The notes: generated by a model not told the origin, from the sequence alone. A DNA stretch of 64,000 nucleotides from Bacillus sp. EAC (GCF_002156875.1 NZ_NCSY01000003.1:124001-188000); one strand, 5' to 3'; positions 26,972 through 36,648 are shown, numbered from the stretch's first letter. A program made the numbers and translations.

Positions 26972-27955
26972 TTAATACAGTATTTGAATAAATAATATTG
27001 CTAGTAAAACCTGAAAACCAACGATACATAAAGCATAAAAAGAAAGTGATTTTCCTTGCTTTACAATTAGTTTAATATTTACATTTAACCCTATGGCTGC
27101 TAGTGCAGTAATCTCTAATAGATGACTTGTTTGATTAGATGCGATTGATGCCCAGTTCGGAATTGCACCTATACTAAATAAAATGCAAAGAATAGCAAAG
27201 CCTATCACATACCATGGAAATTTAATTTTCACTTTTTCTGATACATGCGTATCTTTATTTCTACGTTTACTATTCGACAAAATGATTACAACTACAACAA
27301 GTAATACAACTCTGACTAATTTAAAAAGAGTTGCATAATTTTTCACTTCGTCGTTTACTAAACTTCCGCTCGCAACAACTTGTCCAACAGATTGTAGCGT
27401 ACTGCCTATTAACGCTGAAGTAGGCAAAGTTTCCGAATGATATAGAAAAGAAGCAATTAGTGGGAGGACGAACATTAGAACAGTCCCCATCATGTTTACT
27501 AATGTAACTGCTAGACCTTTTTCTTCTTGAGAGGCATGGATGGCAGGTGCTGTTGCCCCAATTGCAGATGAACCGCAAACAGCATTTCCACTTGCCATTA
27601 AGTAGCTAAAATTTTCCCCAAATCCTAATTTTTTGCCTACCCAAATAGTAAACATCAGTACTAGACTCATCTGTATAATAATTAACCATATTCCCTTTAT
27701 ACCTAATAAACTGATCATTTGTATACTAATCGTTGCACCAAGTAAAAAAATTGAGACTTCTAATAATTTACTTTCTGCAAACATTCTACCGTCCTCATAA
27801 ATAGATTTTAATTGAATCGAATTCCCGATTATTAATCCTATTAATATTGAAAAAGTAGCTGCTCCTAAAGGCACTACTAAGGACATTGTCTGGCTTATAA
27901 GAGCAATGACAAGGCAAAGAATTAACCCTGGTATATACTTAATCATATTTTTCAT
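26972..27955 (-). CDS. YeiH/UPF0324-family membrane transporter
   Basis: Integral membrane protein (about 9-10 helices) of the Cons_hypoth698 family, described as putative sulfate or sulfur-compound exporters. Conserved motif SGNAVCGSSAIGATAPAI (about 122-139), GLIIGNSIQ and STLQSVGQVVASGS are typical. The ATG lies six bases after ggagag. No LysR-type regulator, which often accompanies this family, is adjacent. Confidence 0.9.
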   Translation of the reverse strand: MKNMIKYIPGLILCLVIALISQTMSLVVPLGAATFSILIGLIIGNSIQLKSIYEDGRMFAESKLLEVSIFLLGATISIQMISLLGIKGIWLIIIQMSLVLMFTIWVGKKLGFGENFSYLMASGNAVCGSSAIGATAPAIHASQEEKGLAVTLVNMMGTVLMFVLPLIASFLYHSETLPTSALIGSTLQSVGQVVASGSLVNDEVKNYATLFKLVRVVLLVVVVIILSNSKRRNKDTHVSEKVKIKFPWYVIGFAILCILFSIGAIPNWASIASNQTSHLLEITALAAIGLNVNIKLIVKQGKSLSFYALCIVGFQVLLAILFIQILY

Positions 27956-28018
27956 TGTACTCTCCGCAATTTCATCTGAATTTTTATTCTGTTCATCATT
28001 TATTATCTAATGAAAAAA

Positions 28019-28053
28019 GAAATTCGACAAGAATCTTGTCGAATTTCGAATAA
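28019..28053 (-). terminator. Terminator of the GT2 gene
   Basis: Stem gaaattcgacaag / cttgtcgaatttc followed by ttttttcat on the minus strand. Confidence 0.88.
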
Positions 28054-28066
28054 TGGAAAGCATAAT

Positions 28067-28993
28067 TTAATCTTCGTCGTAATTTGATATTTCTATAATA
28101 TATTGAGGTCTTCTCTTTGTTTCGTAATATGTTTTACCTAGATATTCTCCTAGAATTCCAATCATTACTAATTGTACTCCACCAAATAACATGATTAAGT
28201 TTGAAATAGTATATAGTCCGGGTATACGAACACCAACAAAAACCACTTTAAAACTCATACAAATAAAGAAAATAAGACTCAAGCCTATCAAAATAAGTCC
28301 AACTTTACTTAAAAATCTTAGTGGCTTTGTATTATAACATAGTATGTATTCTACACTGTTCTTTACTAAATCTAACTTCTTTGTTTCTGATTCTTTACTA
28401 ATTACACGTGAAGTTACCTCGTACTCAACTGTTTTAATCTTGAAGCCAATCCAATTAAAAATTCCTTTAGAATAGCGATTGGATTCAGGCATATTTAAAA
28501 TTGCATTTACTGCTTTTCTACTTAACAAACGAAAATCAGATTCAATTTGAAACGTTTCAAGATCCATAAACTTTTTAACGATTTTCTCACTTATATTCTT
28601 TTTTGTTTTTTTAACAATCGAGTTTTCGACTTTCATTGAGGCCACTACTTGATGGTTGCCCTTCTTATATTCATCGACCATTTCAAGAATGACATTTGCA
28701 GGATGTGCAAAATTCCCATCCATCAGGATGACAGCATCACCTTTAGCATGTTCTAAGCCAGCAGAAATTGAACCTTCTCTACCAAATCGACGGCTAAATG
28801 ATAAGTATTTCATATGAGTACTATGATTTGATATGACTTGAAGAGCAAGAAGTGTATCATCATCACTTCCATCATTTATGTATATCAATTCATAATCTTC
28901 TCGCAGCAATTTCACATTATTTAATAAATTCACATGAAATCTTTCTAAGCTTTCACCTATATTATGACAATATACGATTACTGATAATTTCAT
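28067..28993 (-). CDS. GtrB/DPM1-like family 2 glycosyltransferase with atypical DxD motif
   Basis: Predicted to move a sugar from a nucleotide donor to a polyprenyl carrier at the inner membrane. GT-A domain: LSVIVYCHNIGESLERF, YINDGSDDDTLLAL, FSRRFGREGSISAGLEHAKG. The usual DADLQDPP metal motif reads DGNFAHP here, so the second acidic residue is absent. Two C-terminal transmembrane helices (about 228-250 and 262-285) and GEYLGKTYYETKRRPQYI match the family. ATG 28993 follows aggtg at six bases; the GTG at 29002 is inside that site. No flippase or second transferase is nearby. Confidence 0.88.
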   Translation of the reverse strand: MKLSVIVYCHNIGESLERFHVNLLNNVKLLREDYELIYINDGSDDDTLLALQVISNHSTHMKYLSFSRRFGREGSISAGLEHAKGDAVILMDGNFAHPANVILEMVDEYKKGNHQVVASMKVENSIVKKTKKNISEKIVKKFMDLETFQIESDFRLLSRKAVNAILNMPESNRYSKGIFNWIGFKIKTVEYEVTSRVISKESETKKLDLVKNSVEYILCYNTKPLRFLSKVGLILIGLSLIFFICMSFKVVFVGVRIPGLYTISNLIMLFGGVQLVMIGILGEYLGKTYYETKRRPQYIIEISNYDED

Positions 28994-29088
28994 TCTTAAC
29001 ACCTACTTCTCCAAAAAACTATTACAATCCAACTTTTACCTATGTTATAGCACTTAGGACTACAATTCAATGACTTTTTACCTATTGA

Positions 29089-31242
29089 TTAGTGGATGAG
29101 TTTACTCTTTTTTGATAGATCCATTATTATTTTTGCTTTTTTATTGATTGGTCCCTTTAAAACGATCCCAAGCAAAATCGAAAGTACCATAAACGTTAAC
29201 AAAATCATTATGTCTTTCCTTACAGTACTCCACAGTATTCCTCCAGTAGCCTCTCTAAGTAAACTTATTGCATAAGTAAAAGGTAAATATGGATTTATTT
29301 TTTGAAAAAACAAAGGCGTTACTTGCACGGGATAAACTCCTCCTGCACCTGAAATTTGAAGGACGAGAAAAATGATACTCATACCTTTACCGACATTTCC
29401 GAAAACGGAAACAAGTGTATAGACAATAAACGTAAACACAATGCTAATCAATATCCCAAAGAGAATAAAATAGCCTTTATTTGCTGCATATGTCCCTAAA
29501 ATTAGAAAGTTTCCAGAAGTCACAACTATAGATTGTAAAATTGAAATGGTAACAAAAGTTAAAAACCTACCAAAATAGATTTCACTACTTCTATATTGTT
29601 TATTTTCATGCACCTCTGTCGTAAGCAATGAAACAAGTAGCAAGGCTCCAACCCATAAAGAAAGTGTCGTGTAAAAAGGGGTCATGCCAGTTCCATAGTT
29701 TGGAATTGGAAACAATCTCTCTTTTTTGATCTCGATTGGATTTGAATAAAAATCACTTACTTTCTCAATATCTGTACGAAGGAAATTAATTAAATCCTCA
29801 AGACTCCCTTTCTCTTTTGCTTTTCGTATTTCATTGGCAAGTTTACTAATTTTATTTTTAATAATCGGTAAATCATTTATTAATTGTTCAATTTCTCCCT
29901 TTTTCAGAGTTAATAAGTTAGAAGTATTTAAAAGAACGCTATTTATCGTTGGTATGCTCTTCTTTGCATCATCTAGTACAGTCATAATATTTTTCATTGA
30001 TGTAGTTGCTACTTTACTTACTTCATTTAATTTTGGAATATACTTCGTATCAAACTGATCATTAATTAATGTTAATCTGTTATTTACCGTTTTAGAGATA
30101 CTAAGCATTTTTTGAAGTATATCAACCGGTATTTCTTTACCTATTTCCAAGTTATGCTTAATTTCATTTGTTAAAGATTGTAAGTCTATTAAGTTTGTTT
30201 GAATACTATTTAGTGAGTTTATCTCATTATTTAATGTTACATTAGTATCTAGATTATGAAATGATTGAAGTAATTGCTGAAGTGAACTAAGGGAATCAAT
30301 TGAACTAGGTAGTTGTCGTTCCAATTCATTTACCATATCTATTGCGTCACTTTTATTTATGTTTGGATCTTGCAATTGGGTAAGTATGTTCTCGATGGTT
30401 GAAGCCTGATGTTGAAGCAATAAAAAAGATTGTTTAATAAACGGAATTGAATTTTGAATTGATTGATCAAGTTTAGTTAAAAAAGAATTCATATTCGTCG
30501 CTAGTTTAGAGCCACTAGAGGCTAACTCATTTATTCGAACCAAATCTTTTTTTGCTGTTTGTATAACACCTTGTATTTTATCAAATTCATTTAGTGCATT
30601 TTTTACTCCTTTTTCTATTTCAGGTAAATCTTTATCAAGTAATAAAATTGTTTTTTCTACTTTTTTTAATAAAGGTAAATTCGCTTGTAAATCAATACCG
30701 ATCTTATTAAATTCAGTCAATACTTCCTTACTTACTGATTTCTCAAATTTCTTTGTTATCTCATCAGCAATTCCAGAAGCACCTTTTTCAGTATATTTTG
30801 GTGCAATGATATTAAGCTTTTCATTTACCTGATATATTAGCTCTGGTTTTTGCGGATTGTCAGTTAATACTGTGCTTATTTTTCTCGAAAAGTCACTAGG
30901 TATTAAAATACTAGCATAATATTTTCCTTGTTTGACTCCTTCATGTGCTTCATTCCTATTTTTAAATACCCACCCTAATGTCGGATTTTCCTTTAACGAC
31001 TGTACAACTTCATTTCCTATATTAATCTTTGAACTTAATACATTTGCTCCACGATCCTCATTAATAATTGCGATTTTAAGTCCTTTTGTATTCCCGTATG
31101 GGTTCCAAGACGACTTTATATTAAACCAAGCATACATAGATGGAAGAATGATTAACCCAATAATAATTAATAATGCCGCCCAATTCGTTACTATTCTTTT
31201 TAAATCACGCAAATAGATTTCAACAATTGAATTCACTGACAT
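29089..31242 (-). CDS. YhgE/Pip-family membrane protein
   Basis: Large surface protein of the YhgE/Pip (phage-infection protein) family. One N-terminal helix (about 19-40), then a long extracytoplasmic region (about 45-505) rich in coiled coil, and a C-terminal ABC-2-like membrane block (five to six helices, about 525-705). Starts MSVNSIVEIYLRDLKRIVTNWAALLII, as typical. Relatives act as phage receptors or as parts of type VII/lipid export. It lies downstream of an ABC-2 exporter pair on the same strand, but a terminator separates them. 717 residues, intact. Confidence 0.92.
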   Translation of the reverse strand: MSVNSIVEIYLRDLKRIVTNWAALLIIIGLIILPSMYAWFNIKSSWNPYGNTKGLKIAIINEDRGANVLSSKINIGNEVVQSLKENPTLGWVFKNRNEAHEGVKQGKYYASILIPSDFSRKISTVLTDNPQKPELIYQVNEKLNIIAPKYTEKGASGIADEITKKFEKSVSKEVLTEFNKIGIDLQANLPLLKKVEKTILLLDKDLPEIEKGVKNALNEFDKIQGVIQTAKKDLVRINELASSGSKLATNMNSFLTKLDQSIQNSIPFIKQSFLLLQHQASTIENILTQLQDPNINKSDAIDMVNELERQLPSSIDSLSSLQQLLQSFHNLDTNVTLNNEINSLNSIQTNLIDLQSLTNEIKHNLEIGKEIPVDILQKMLSISKTVNNRLTLINDQFDTKYIPKLNEVSKVATTSMKNIMTVLDDAKKSIPTINSVLLNTSNLLTLKKGEIEQLINDLPIIKNKISKLANEIRKAKEKGSLEDLINFLRTDIEKVSDFYSNPIEIKKERLFPIPNYGTGMTPFYTTLSLWVGALLLVSLLTTEVHENKQYRSSEIYFGRFLTFVTISILQSIVVTSGNFLILGTYAANKGYFILFGILISIVFTFIVYTLVSVFGNVGKGMSIIFLVLQISGAGGVYPVQVTPLFFQKINPYLPFTYAISLLREATGGILWSTVRKDIMILLTFMVLSILLGIVLKGPINKKAKIIMDLSKKSKLIH

Positions 31243-31367
31243 TTCACCTAATTTTAGTTTAATGCACCTAGAACTAAGATTTCATGAGTTGACCTAGGTA
31301 CTCCACTTTTCTATTTTTCGTAGTATGCAATAAATGGGGACACTCTATACAAAATTCTGTCTAATTA

Positions 31368-31405
31368 TTAGGCTGTTTTCGTGAACCTTGTCGCTATTTG
31401 AGAAG
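31368..31405. repeat. Solo left end of the dispersed repeat
   Basis: ttaggctgttttcgtgaacc matches the left end of copies at 54.7, 56.9 and 63.8 kb. The rest of the element is missing. The remaining intergenic DNA (31243-31432) shows no other feature. Confidence 0.5.
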
Positions 31406-31432
31406 AGCCTTTATTAATAGGTACCACTATTA

Positions 31433-31478
31433 AAAAAAGACCTTCATTTCCATCTAAGTGGAAACGAAGGTCCTTTAT
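31433..31478 (-). terminator. Terminator of the ABC-2 exporter operon
   Basis: Stem aaagaccttc-tttcca / tggaaa-gaaggtccttt with a T-run on the minus strand, 30 bases after the permease stop. Confidence 0.88.
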
Positions 31479-31507
31479 TTAAATCTATTTTTCACATTAA
31501 TCTATAA

Positions 31508-32605
31508 CTATTCCCATCTGAATGTTTTAGCAGCAATTAAGAAACTGACGATCATCCAAACACATAACCAACCAAAATCTGATACTAAATCACCAAAGGT
31601 TGCGCCGATATTCATTATATCCCGCATGGCAGTTGATAAATGTGTAATTGGGATGGTTTTAATGATTGGTTGTAAATATTCAGGCATGTTATTAACAGGG
31701 AAAAATACCCCTCCTAAAAACATTAGTGGAAATGAGATAAATCCAGCGATTGGTCCAGCGCTCTCCGGACTTTTTGCTAAGCTCGCGATAATAAAGCCGA
31801 TACTCATAAACGTTAATGTACCTAATACAACAAATAAAACAACTAATAAAAATGAGCCTCTTATGCTTACGTCAAAACCAAAATAGCCTATTAATATCGT
31901 TAATATGGCTTGTAAGCTATTTAAGATCAGCCTTGCCGTGATTTGTGCTGCAATAAAGGTAGAGGCTTTTAACGTTGTACCTTGCATTCTTCGTAATACG
32001 CCTCGTTCTCGCCATGAAGCAATTTGACCTGCTACACCATTCATATTATTATTCATGATTTGCATGGCAATAATCCCTGGAACTAAAAAGTCTAAGTAAG
32101 AAAGTGTGATTCCTGATACGCCTTTAAATGTTGTCACCACTTTTGGCGTATAGCCTGCCATTTGTTTACTAGCACCATCTACATTTGCAGTAATTGTTGC
32201 TATTCCACCCTGAAGTTGGCCTGCGTTACTTTCATTATAAAGAACCTGTATTTGAGCAGGCGCGTTTTTTTGTTTTGATGTTACTTGATTTTGAAACCCT
32301 TTATTTATTAAAATTACAAAATCCAATTTCCCATCAGATAATGACTTTCTAGCCTTTTTTTCGTCATTTTTTTTGTGAATTTTAAGTGATTGTTGTTTGC
32401 TCAATATTGACGTGATTTGTTCACTTGCTTGAGTTTTATCATAATCAATTAAATTTACTGAGTAAGTAGTTGAATTACCATTATTAAACATTAATCCGAA
32501 AATAATCATAAAGAAAAATGGGAATAATAATGTCCAAATGAGTGCCTGTCGATTTCTTATATAAATTCGAAGTTGTGCTAGTGTAAGTTGATAATAAGCT
32601 TTCAT
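31508..32605 (-). CDS. ABC-2 type exporter permease
   Basis: Membrane subunit of a drug or lipid exporter. N-terminal helix (about 22-42), an extracytoplasmic domain (about 45-180), then five helices in the ABC2_membrane_3 pattern (LDFLVPGIIAMQIMNNNMNG, SWRERGVLRRMQGTTLK, FPLMFLGGVFFPVNNMPEYL). 365 residues. Its ATG overlaps the ATPase gene by four bases, so they are coupled. Confidence 0.93.
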   Translation of the reverse strand: MKAYYQLTLAQLRIYIRNRQALIWTLLFPFFFMIIFGLMFNNGNSTTYSVNLIDYDKTQASEQITSILSKQQSLKIHKKNDEKKARKSLSDGKLDFVILINKGFQNQVTSKQKNAPAQIQVLYNESNAGQLQGGIATITANVDGASKQMAGYTPKVVTTFKGVSGITLSYLDFLVPGIIAMQIMNNNMNGVAGQIASWRERGVLRRMQGTTLKASTFIAAQITARLILNSLQAILTILIGYFGFDVSIRGSFLLVVLFVVLGTLTFMSIGFIIASLAKSPESAGPIAGFISFPLMFLGGVFFPVNNMPEYLQPIIKTIPITHLSTAMRDIMNIGATFGDLVSDFGWLCVWMIVSFLIAAKTFRWE

Positions 32606-33522
32606 TCTTCACGCAACCCCCTTCCAGTCATATTTAAAAATACATCCTCCAAAGTCGCCGATCTAGTCGACAAATCTGAGATTTCCACGTCATGCTCCTT
32701 CGTATACTCAAGTAATGAGATTAATGAGAGTTGGAGATTACCTGTATAAAGAGTTACAAAATCGTGATTAATGACTACATTTATTACATTTTCTAAATGA
32801 GCGAATTTATCTTCCGTTTCAGGTGATTTTGTTTTAAATTCAATTGCGCTCTCTGCTTGAATTGAACTAACTAAATTGTTTGGTGTATCTAACGCAATTA
32901 ATTTACCTTGATCCATGATGCCAATCCTGTCTGCTAACACATGAGCTTCATCCATATAGTGTGTAGACAATACGATCGTTTTTCCTCGTTCCTTTAACTT
33001 TAAGATGATGTCCCATAAAGTTCGTCGTGCTTGTGGATCCAGTCCAGTTGTTGGCTCATCTAAGAAGATGATCTGAGGATCGTGGATTAGAGCTAAAGCG
33101 ATAGCTAAACGTTGTTTTTGTCCTCCAGATAATCCTTTTACTAAACTATTTTGCTTTTCTGTTAACAACATTTCATCAATTAGAGGTTGAATCGGTATAT
33201 GACTAGGGTAAAAACTAGCATATAGTTCAATGATTTCTTTTACTTTTAAAAGTTCAAATAATGAAGTTGATTGAAGTTGAATGCCAATTTCCTTCTTTAT
33301 TTTATTTGAATCTTTCCCGATGATATGACCTGCTATAGTTGCCGTTCCATCATCTGGTTTTCGTAATCCAACTAGCATTTCCATAGTAGTTGATTTACCA
33401 GCACCATTAGGACCGAGCAGACCAAATACCTCGCCTTTTCCTACATCAAAACTAATGCCATTTACAGCATAAAAGTTACCATATCGTTTTTTTAAGTTCT
33501 TTACTTGAATGATTGAATCCAA
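32602..33522 (-). CDS. ABC exporter ATP-binding protein
   Basis: ATPase of the exporter. Walker A GPNGAGKST (about 36-44), signature LSGGQKQR (about 131-138), Walker B IIFLDEPTTGLDP (about 151-163), H-loop STHYMDEAH. A C-terminal extension of about 80 residues is typical of DrrA/YfiL-type drug exporters. It starts with TTG after gaggtg and is first in the operon. The 328 bp upstream hold no other gene. Confidence 0.94.
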   Translation of the reverse strand: MDSIIQVKNLKKRYGNFYAVNGISFDVGKGEVFGLLGPNGAGKSTTMEMLVGLRKPDDGTATIAGHIIGKDSNKIKKEIGIQLQSTSLFELLKVKEIIELYASFYPSHIPIQPLIDEMLLTEKQNSLVKGLSGGQKQRLAIALALIHDPQIIFLDEPTTGLDPQARRTLWDIILKLKERGKTIVLSTHYMDEAHVLADRIGIMDQGKLIALDTPNNLVSSIQAESAIEFKTKSPETEDKFAHLENVINVVINHDFVTLYTGNLQLSLISLLEYTKEHDVEISDLSTRSATLEDVFLNMTGRGLREE

Positions 33523-33850
33523 CTATTTCACCTCGTTTTAAATTCTTAATCTACTTTTTATTCATTGTAATTCAATTCAACATTTTTTCAGATTAACCTG
33601 TATCAGTATAAACTTCTGAACAAAATAATTTTGTCGAAAAAACAAATTATTATTAATTTTTAATCTTTAATTTTTACAATATTTCCCAAAACATTAGGAA
33701 CTTAAGTGATTTATTTAATAAAAATTTACTGAATATATCTAATTATTTTTTTAATCTTTATTACTTTATTGTAACTCCTATGTTGTCTCTCTGTAATAAT
33801 CATCGGTTACAATATGAGGGCAATTAACTAATGAATAGTTAGGTGATCTT

Positions 33851-34894
33851 ATGAAAATCGAACGAGAAACATGGTTAGATGTGGCCAAGATGATTGGTAT
33901 CTTATTGGTTGTTTATGGTCATTCAACTGAAGGACCGAAGTCAATTACATTTATCTATTGGTTCCATATGCCACTATTTTTCATGATTAGTGGATACTTA
34001 TTTAAACCTGTAAACACGATAAGTGAACTTAAATTCTATATTAAAAAACTTACCCTTAGATTGCTTGTTCCATATTGTACGTATTTAATCTTATTTAGCC
34101 TATATAATGTAGTTCTCCAATTGAATGCAGCGACGTTTAGCTTGTCTAATTTACTTGATGAAGTAGGCTCTTTATTAATAGGTGGCCGTTTTATTACCGG
34201 GGTCCATGGGGTATTTTGGTATGTAACTTGTCTATTTATTACGCAAATATTATTCTCACTAATTTGTTTATATTTCAAGAAGAATAGTACTCGTTTACTA
34301 ATCATCACTTCATGTTATTTACTTGCTCACTTTGAAACAATTAAGCTTGTACATGAGTTCGGAAAAACTACATTTAATCAAATCGCTATTCCTTGGAATA
34401 TGGATGTTGCATTTCTTGCAGTTTTCTTTTTAGGATTAGGATTTTTCATCAAAAAATTAATCTCATCCATTCCTAATTATATTGGAATAAGTTGTTTTAT
34501 CTTAAGCATAATCTATATGGCTCTGTATAATCTAAATAAATTGGATTATCATCTTAGTTTAAAGTATTTAAGATATGATCATTTATTTCTAGATGCTTTG
34601 ATTCCAATCACAATGACTATTGCCGTATTTTATTTATGTCAAAAGATCTCTAAGATTAAAATGATACAATCTTGTACACTTTTAGGGAAAGAATCCTTAA
34701 CTATTATGTATATTCATATATTTGCAAATGCAGTGTTATCACAGTTTTTCGATTATGGTCCGTTATTCTATACAATAATTGGAATAGCCGTACCTTTGCT
34801 ATTAAAAAAATTTATTATCGAATCTCAACCGTCGATTCGACCTTTCTTTATCGGCTTAAATGCCAAGCGTCGATTAAAGGTTCGAACTGCATAA
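33851..34894 (+). CDS. Acyltransferase family 3 membrane protein
   Basis: Ten-helix O-acyltransferase (Acyl_transf_3, OatA/fucose-acetylase like). RETWLDVAKMIGILLVVYGHS contains the family His (H24). PLFFMISGYLF and RLLVPY follow. It probably acetylates a cell-surface sugar polymer. There is no extracellular SGNH domain. Single gene with its own terminator; start ATG after taggtga. Confidence 0.9.
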   Translation: MKIERETWLDVAKMIGILLVVYGHSTEGPKSITFIYWFHMPLFFMISGYLFKPVNTISELKFYIKKLTLRLLVPYCTYLILFSLYNVVLQLNAATFSLSNLLDEVGSLLIGGRFITGVHGVFWYVTCLFITQILFSLICLYFKKNSTRLLIITSCYLLAHFETIKLVHEFGKTTFNQIAIPWNMDVAFLAVFFLGLGFFIKKLISSIPNYIGISCFILSIIYMALYNLNKLDYHLSLKYLRYDHLFLDALIPITMTIAVFYLCQKISKIKMIQSCTLLGKESLTIMYIHIFANAVLSQFFDYGPLFYTIIGIAVPLLLKKFIIESQPSIRPFFIGLNAKRRLKVRTA

Positions 34895-34925
34895 AAATAG
34901 CCCTATTAACTAGGGCTATTTTTTA
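34894..34925 (+). terminator. Terminator of acyltransferase gene
   Basis: Stem aaaatagcccta / tagggctatttt, starting at the stop codon, with a T-run. Confidence 0.92.
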
Positions 34926-34928
34926 TTT

Positions 34929-35169
34929 TAGGATCTTTTATAAAAGATTGTAAATTCCCGTTTCAGGATGCTCGCTTTCCGTGTGGCGTGCCCCTGAAGC
35001 TCCATTTTGTGTGAGGTCTCAACTGACACTCTACCCCCACAGGAGTCGAGCACATTATGCTCCATTCAAACTATCTATTGAATATCTTCTCAACGTCAAC
35101 CTAACTAAAAACAAACTTTTAAAGGAAGCCTTTATTTAAATATCAACAATATATATAAACAGAGTCTTA
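34929..35169. repeat. Dispersed repeat copy A
   Basis: 241-bp element: left end taggatcttttataaaagattgt, core caggatgctcgctttccgtgtggcgtg ... (given in parts: caggatgctcgctttccg, then cccacaggagtcgagcac), right end aaatatcaacaatatat...cagagtctta. The ends are inverted relative to each other. Its last bases form the stop codon of the EIIA gene. Confidence 0.8.
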
Positions 35170-35706
35170 TTTTAAGGTAACTGTAGCTGCATCTGATCCT
35201 GCTTGAATTGATCCAGTTGCTTGTACATTGATTTTTTCTAACATATCTCCATTTGTAAAAATAACCGGAGTAATGATGCTTTTTGCATTTTCTTTTATGT
35301 AATTCATATCAAATGTTAAAAGTTGGTCGCCAGCTTTAACTGCTTGACCTTCTGTTACATGCGCTTCAAAACCTTCACCATTAAGCTTAACAGTTTCTAA
35401 ACCAACATGGATTAAGACTTCAACACCTTCATTCGAACGAATTCCAACTGCATGTTTTGTATGGAAAACTTGTACAATTTCTCCGTCCACTGGTGAAACT
35501 ACTTTACCTTCTGTCGGCGTAATAGCAAATCCGTCTCCCATCATTTTTTCTGCAAAAACAGGATCGGGAACTTCAGATAATGTATTCACTTCTCCAGTTA
35601 ATGGTGCTTTAATTACAATCTCTTTTGATGCTGTTGTCGATGGTTTAGCTGTAGTTTGTTGTTCACCTTCACCTGAACCAAACATTTTTTTTAATTTGTT
35701 AAACAT
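35167..35706 (-). CDS. Glucose-type PTS EIIA protein
   Basis: Soluble phosphocarrier that passes phosphate from HPr-His~P to EIIB domains. EIIA-Glc (Crr) domain: APLTGEVNTLSEVPDPVFAEKMMGDGFAI, with the active His in VLIHVGLETVKL and second His in FHTKHAVGI. (The first segment is quoted as APLTGEVNTLSEVPDP and VFAEKMMGDGFAI.) 179 residues from ATG 35706, since the GTG at 35715 lies in the aaaggtg site. It can serve EIIBC proteins lacking EIIA, such as TreP here. The stop codon is provided by a repeat element. Confidence 0.93.
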   Translation of the reverse strand: MFNKLKKMFGSGEGEQQTTAKPSTTASKEIVIKAPLTGEVNTLSEVPDPVFAEKMMGDGFAITPTEGKVVSPVDGEIVQVFHTKHAVGIRSNEGVEVLIHVGLETVKLNGEGFEAHVTEGQAVKAGDQLLTFDMNYIKENAKSIITPVIFTNGDMLEKINVQATGSIQAGSDAATVTLK

Positions 35707-35865
35707 ATAATTCACCTTTTCTTCAATTTATAGATTCCAATCTTATCATTATCTTTTAAGTAAAAATAATACTAACTATCCTATCAGAAAAGCTGACTAT
35801 TTGCTTGTTATTTAATGAATTTTTAGTGAAATTTTCATAAAATAGACTGAATCTATAAAAAGGAT

Positions 35866-35900
35866 AAAAAAAGGAAATGAATCTAAAAATCCATTTCCTA
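35866..35900 (-). terminator. Terminator of mapA-pgmB
   Basis: Stem aggaaatg / catttcct (extended by AT pairs), then ttttttta on the minus strand, just past pgmB. Confidence 0.85.
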
Positions 35901-35907
35901 GTAATAT

Positions 35908-36579
35908 TTATGCTTTGTTATATGCATCAATAATTGCTTCTAAAGATAGTTCTGATGTAGATGGGTAAACAATGTCTGCTTTTGCTAGTGTTTGCTCTGA
36001 ACCTACACCTACAGCGAACATGCCTGCTCCTTTGATAGAGTCCACACCTGCAGCTGCATCTTCTATCCCAATGCATGCGATTGGCTCTACATTTAATAGA
36101 CTCGCGGCAGTTAAGAAAATCTCTGGATCTGGCTTTCCATTTGTAATTTTCGCTGCGTCAACAATGACATCAAACTGATCTGTTAACCCTAATGATGTCA
36201 TCACAGCTAATGCATTTTTACTTACTGAAGCCAGACCTAATTTTAATCCTTTATCTTTTATATCAGCAATCAACTTTTCGATTTTTGGTAAAATATCATT
36301 AGGTGAGATATTTTGAATTAATGAAACATAATGTTCATTCTTCTTTTCTGCTAACGTCAATTTTTCCTCAACAGAAAAATCATTCTGTTTATTTCCTAAT
36401 GCAAGAATTTTCTCAAGTGAATCCATGCGAGATACACCTTTTAATTCCTCGTTAAACTCACGAGTAAATGGAACACCAACATCTTCTCCTAATTGCTTCC
36501 AAGCTAAATAATGGTATTCAGCAGTATCTGTTATTACGCCATCTAGATCGAAAATGATTGCTTGTAATTTTTTTGACAT
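35908..36579 (-). CDS. pgmB: Beta-phosphoglucomutase
   Basis: Converts beta-glucose-1-phosphate, the product of inverting maltose phosphorylase, to glucose-6-phosphate. HAD fold: IFDLDGVITDTAEYHYLAW (nucleophile and acid/base Asp), GVSRMDSLEKIL (cap), LASVSKN and GIEDAAAGVDSIKGAGM. 223 residues. It lies 80 bp downstream of mapA with its own aaggag site. Confidence 0.96.
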   Translation of the reverse strand: MSKKLQAIIFDLDGVITDTAEYHYLAWKQLGEDVGVPFTREFNEELKGVSRMDSLEKILALGNKQNDFSVEEKLTLAEKKNEHYVSLIQNISPNDILPKIEKLIADIKDKGLKLGLASVSKNALAVMTSLGLTDQFDVIVDAAKITNGKPDPEIFLTAASLLNVEPIACIGIEDAAAGVDSIKGAGMFAVGVGSEQTLAKADIVYPSTSELSLEAIIDAYNKA

Positions 36580-36614
36580 GTTCTTTTGCTCCTTTAATCA
36601 TTTATAGCTTTTTA

Positions 36615-36648
36615 CAAAAAAGCCAGAAAGAAAATTACACTCTCTCTG
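36615..36648 (-). terminator. Weak intercistronic hairpin between mapA and pgmB
   Basis: Stem cagagaga / tcttttctg-type (with one G-U) then gcttttttg on the minus strand. It might partly attenuate pgmB. Confidence 0.4.
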
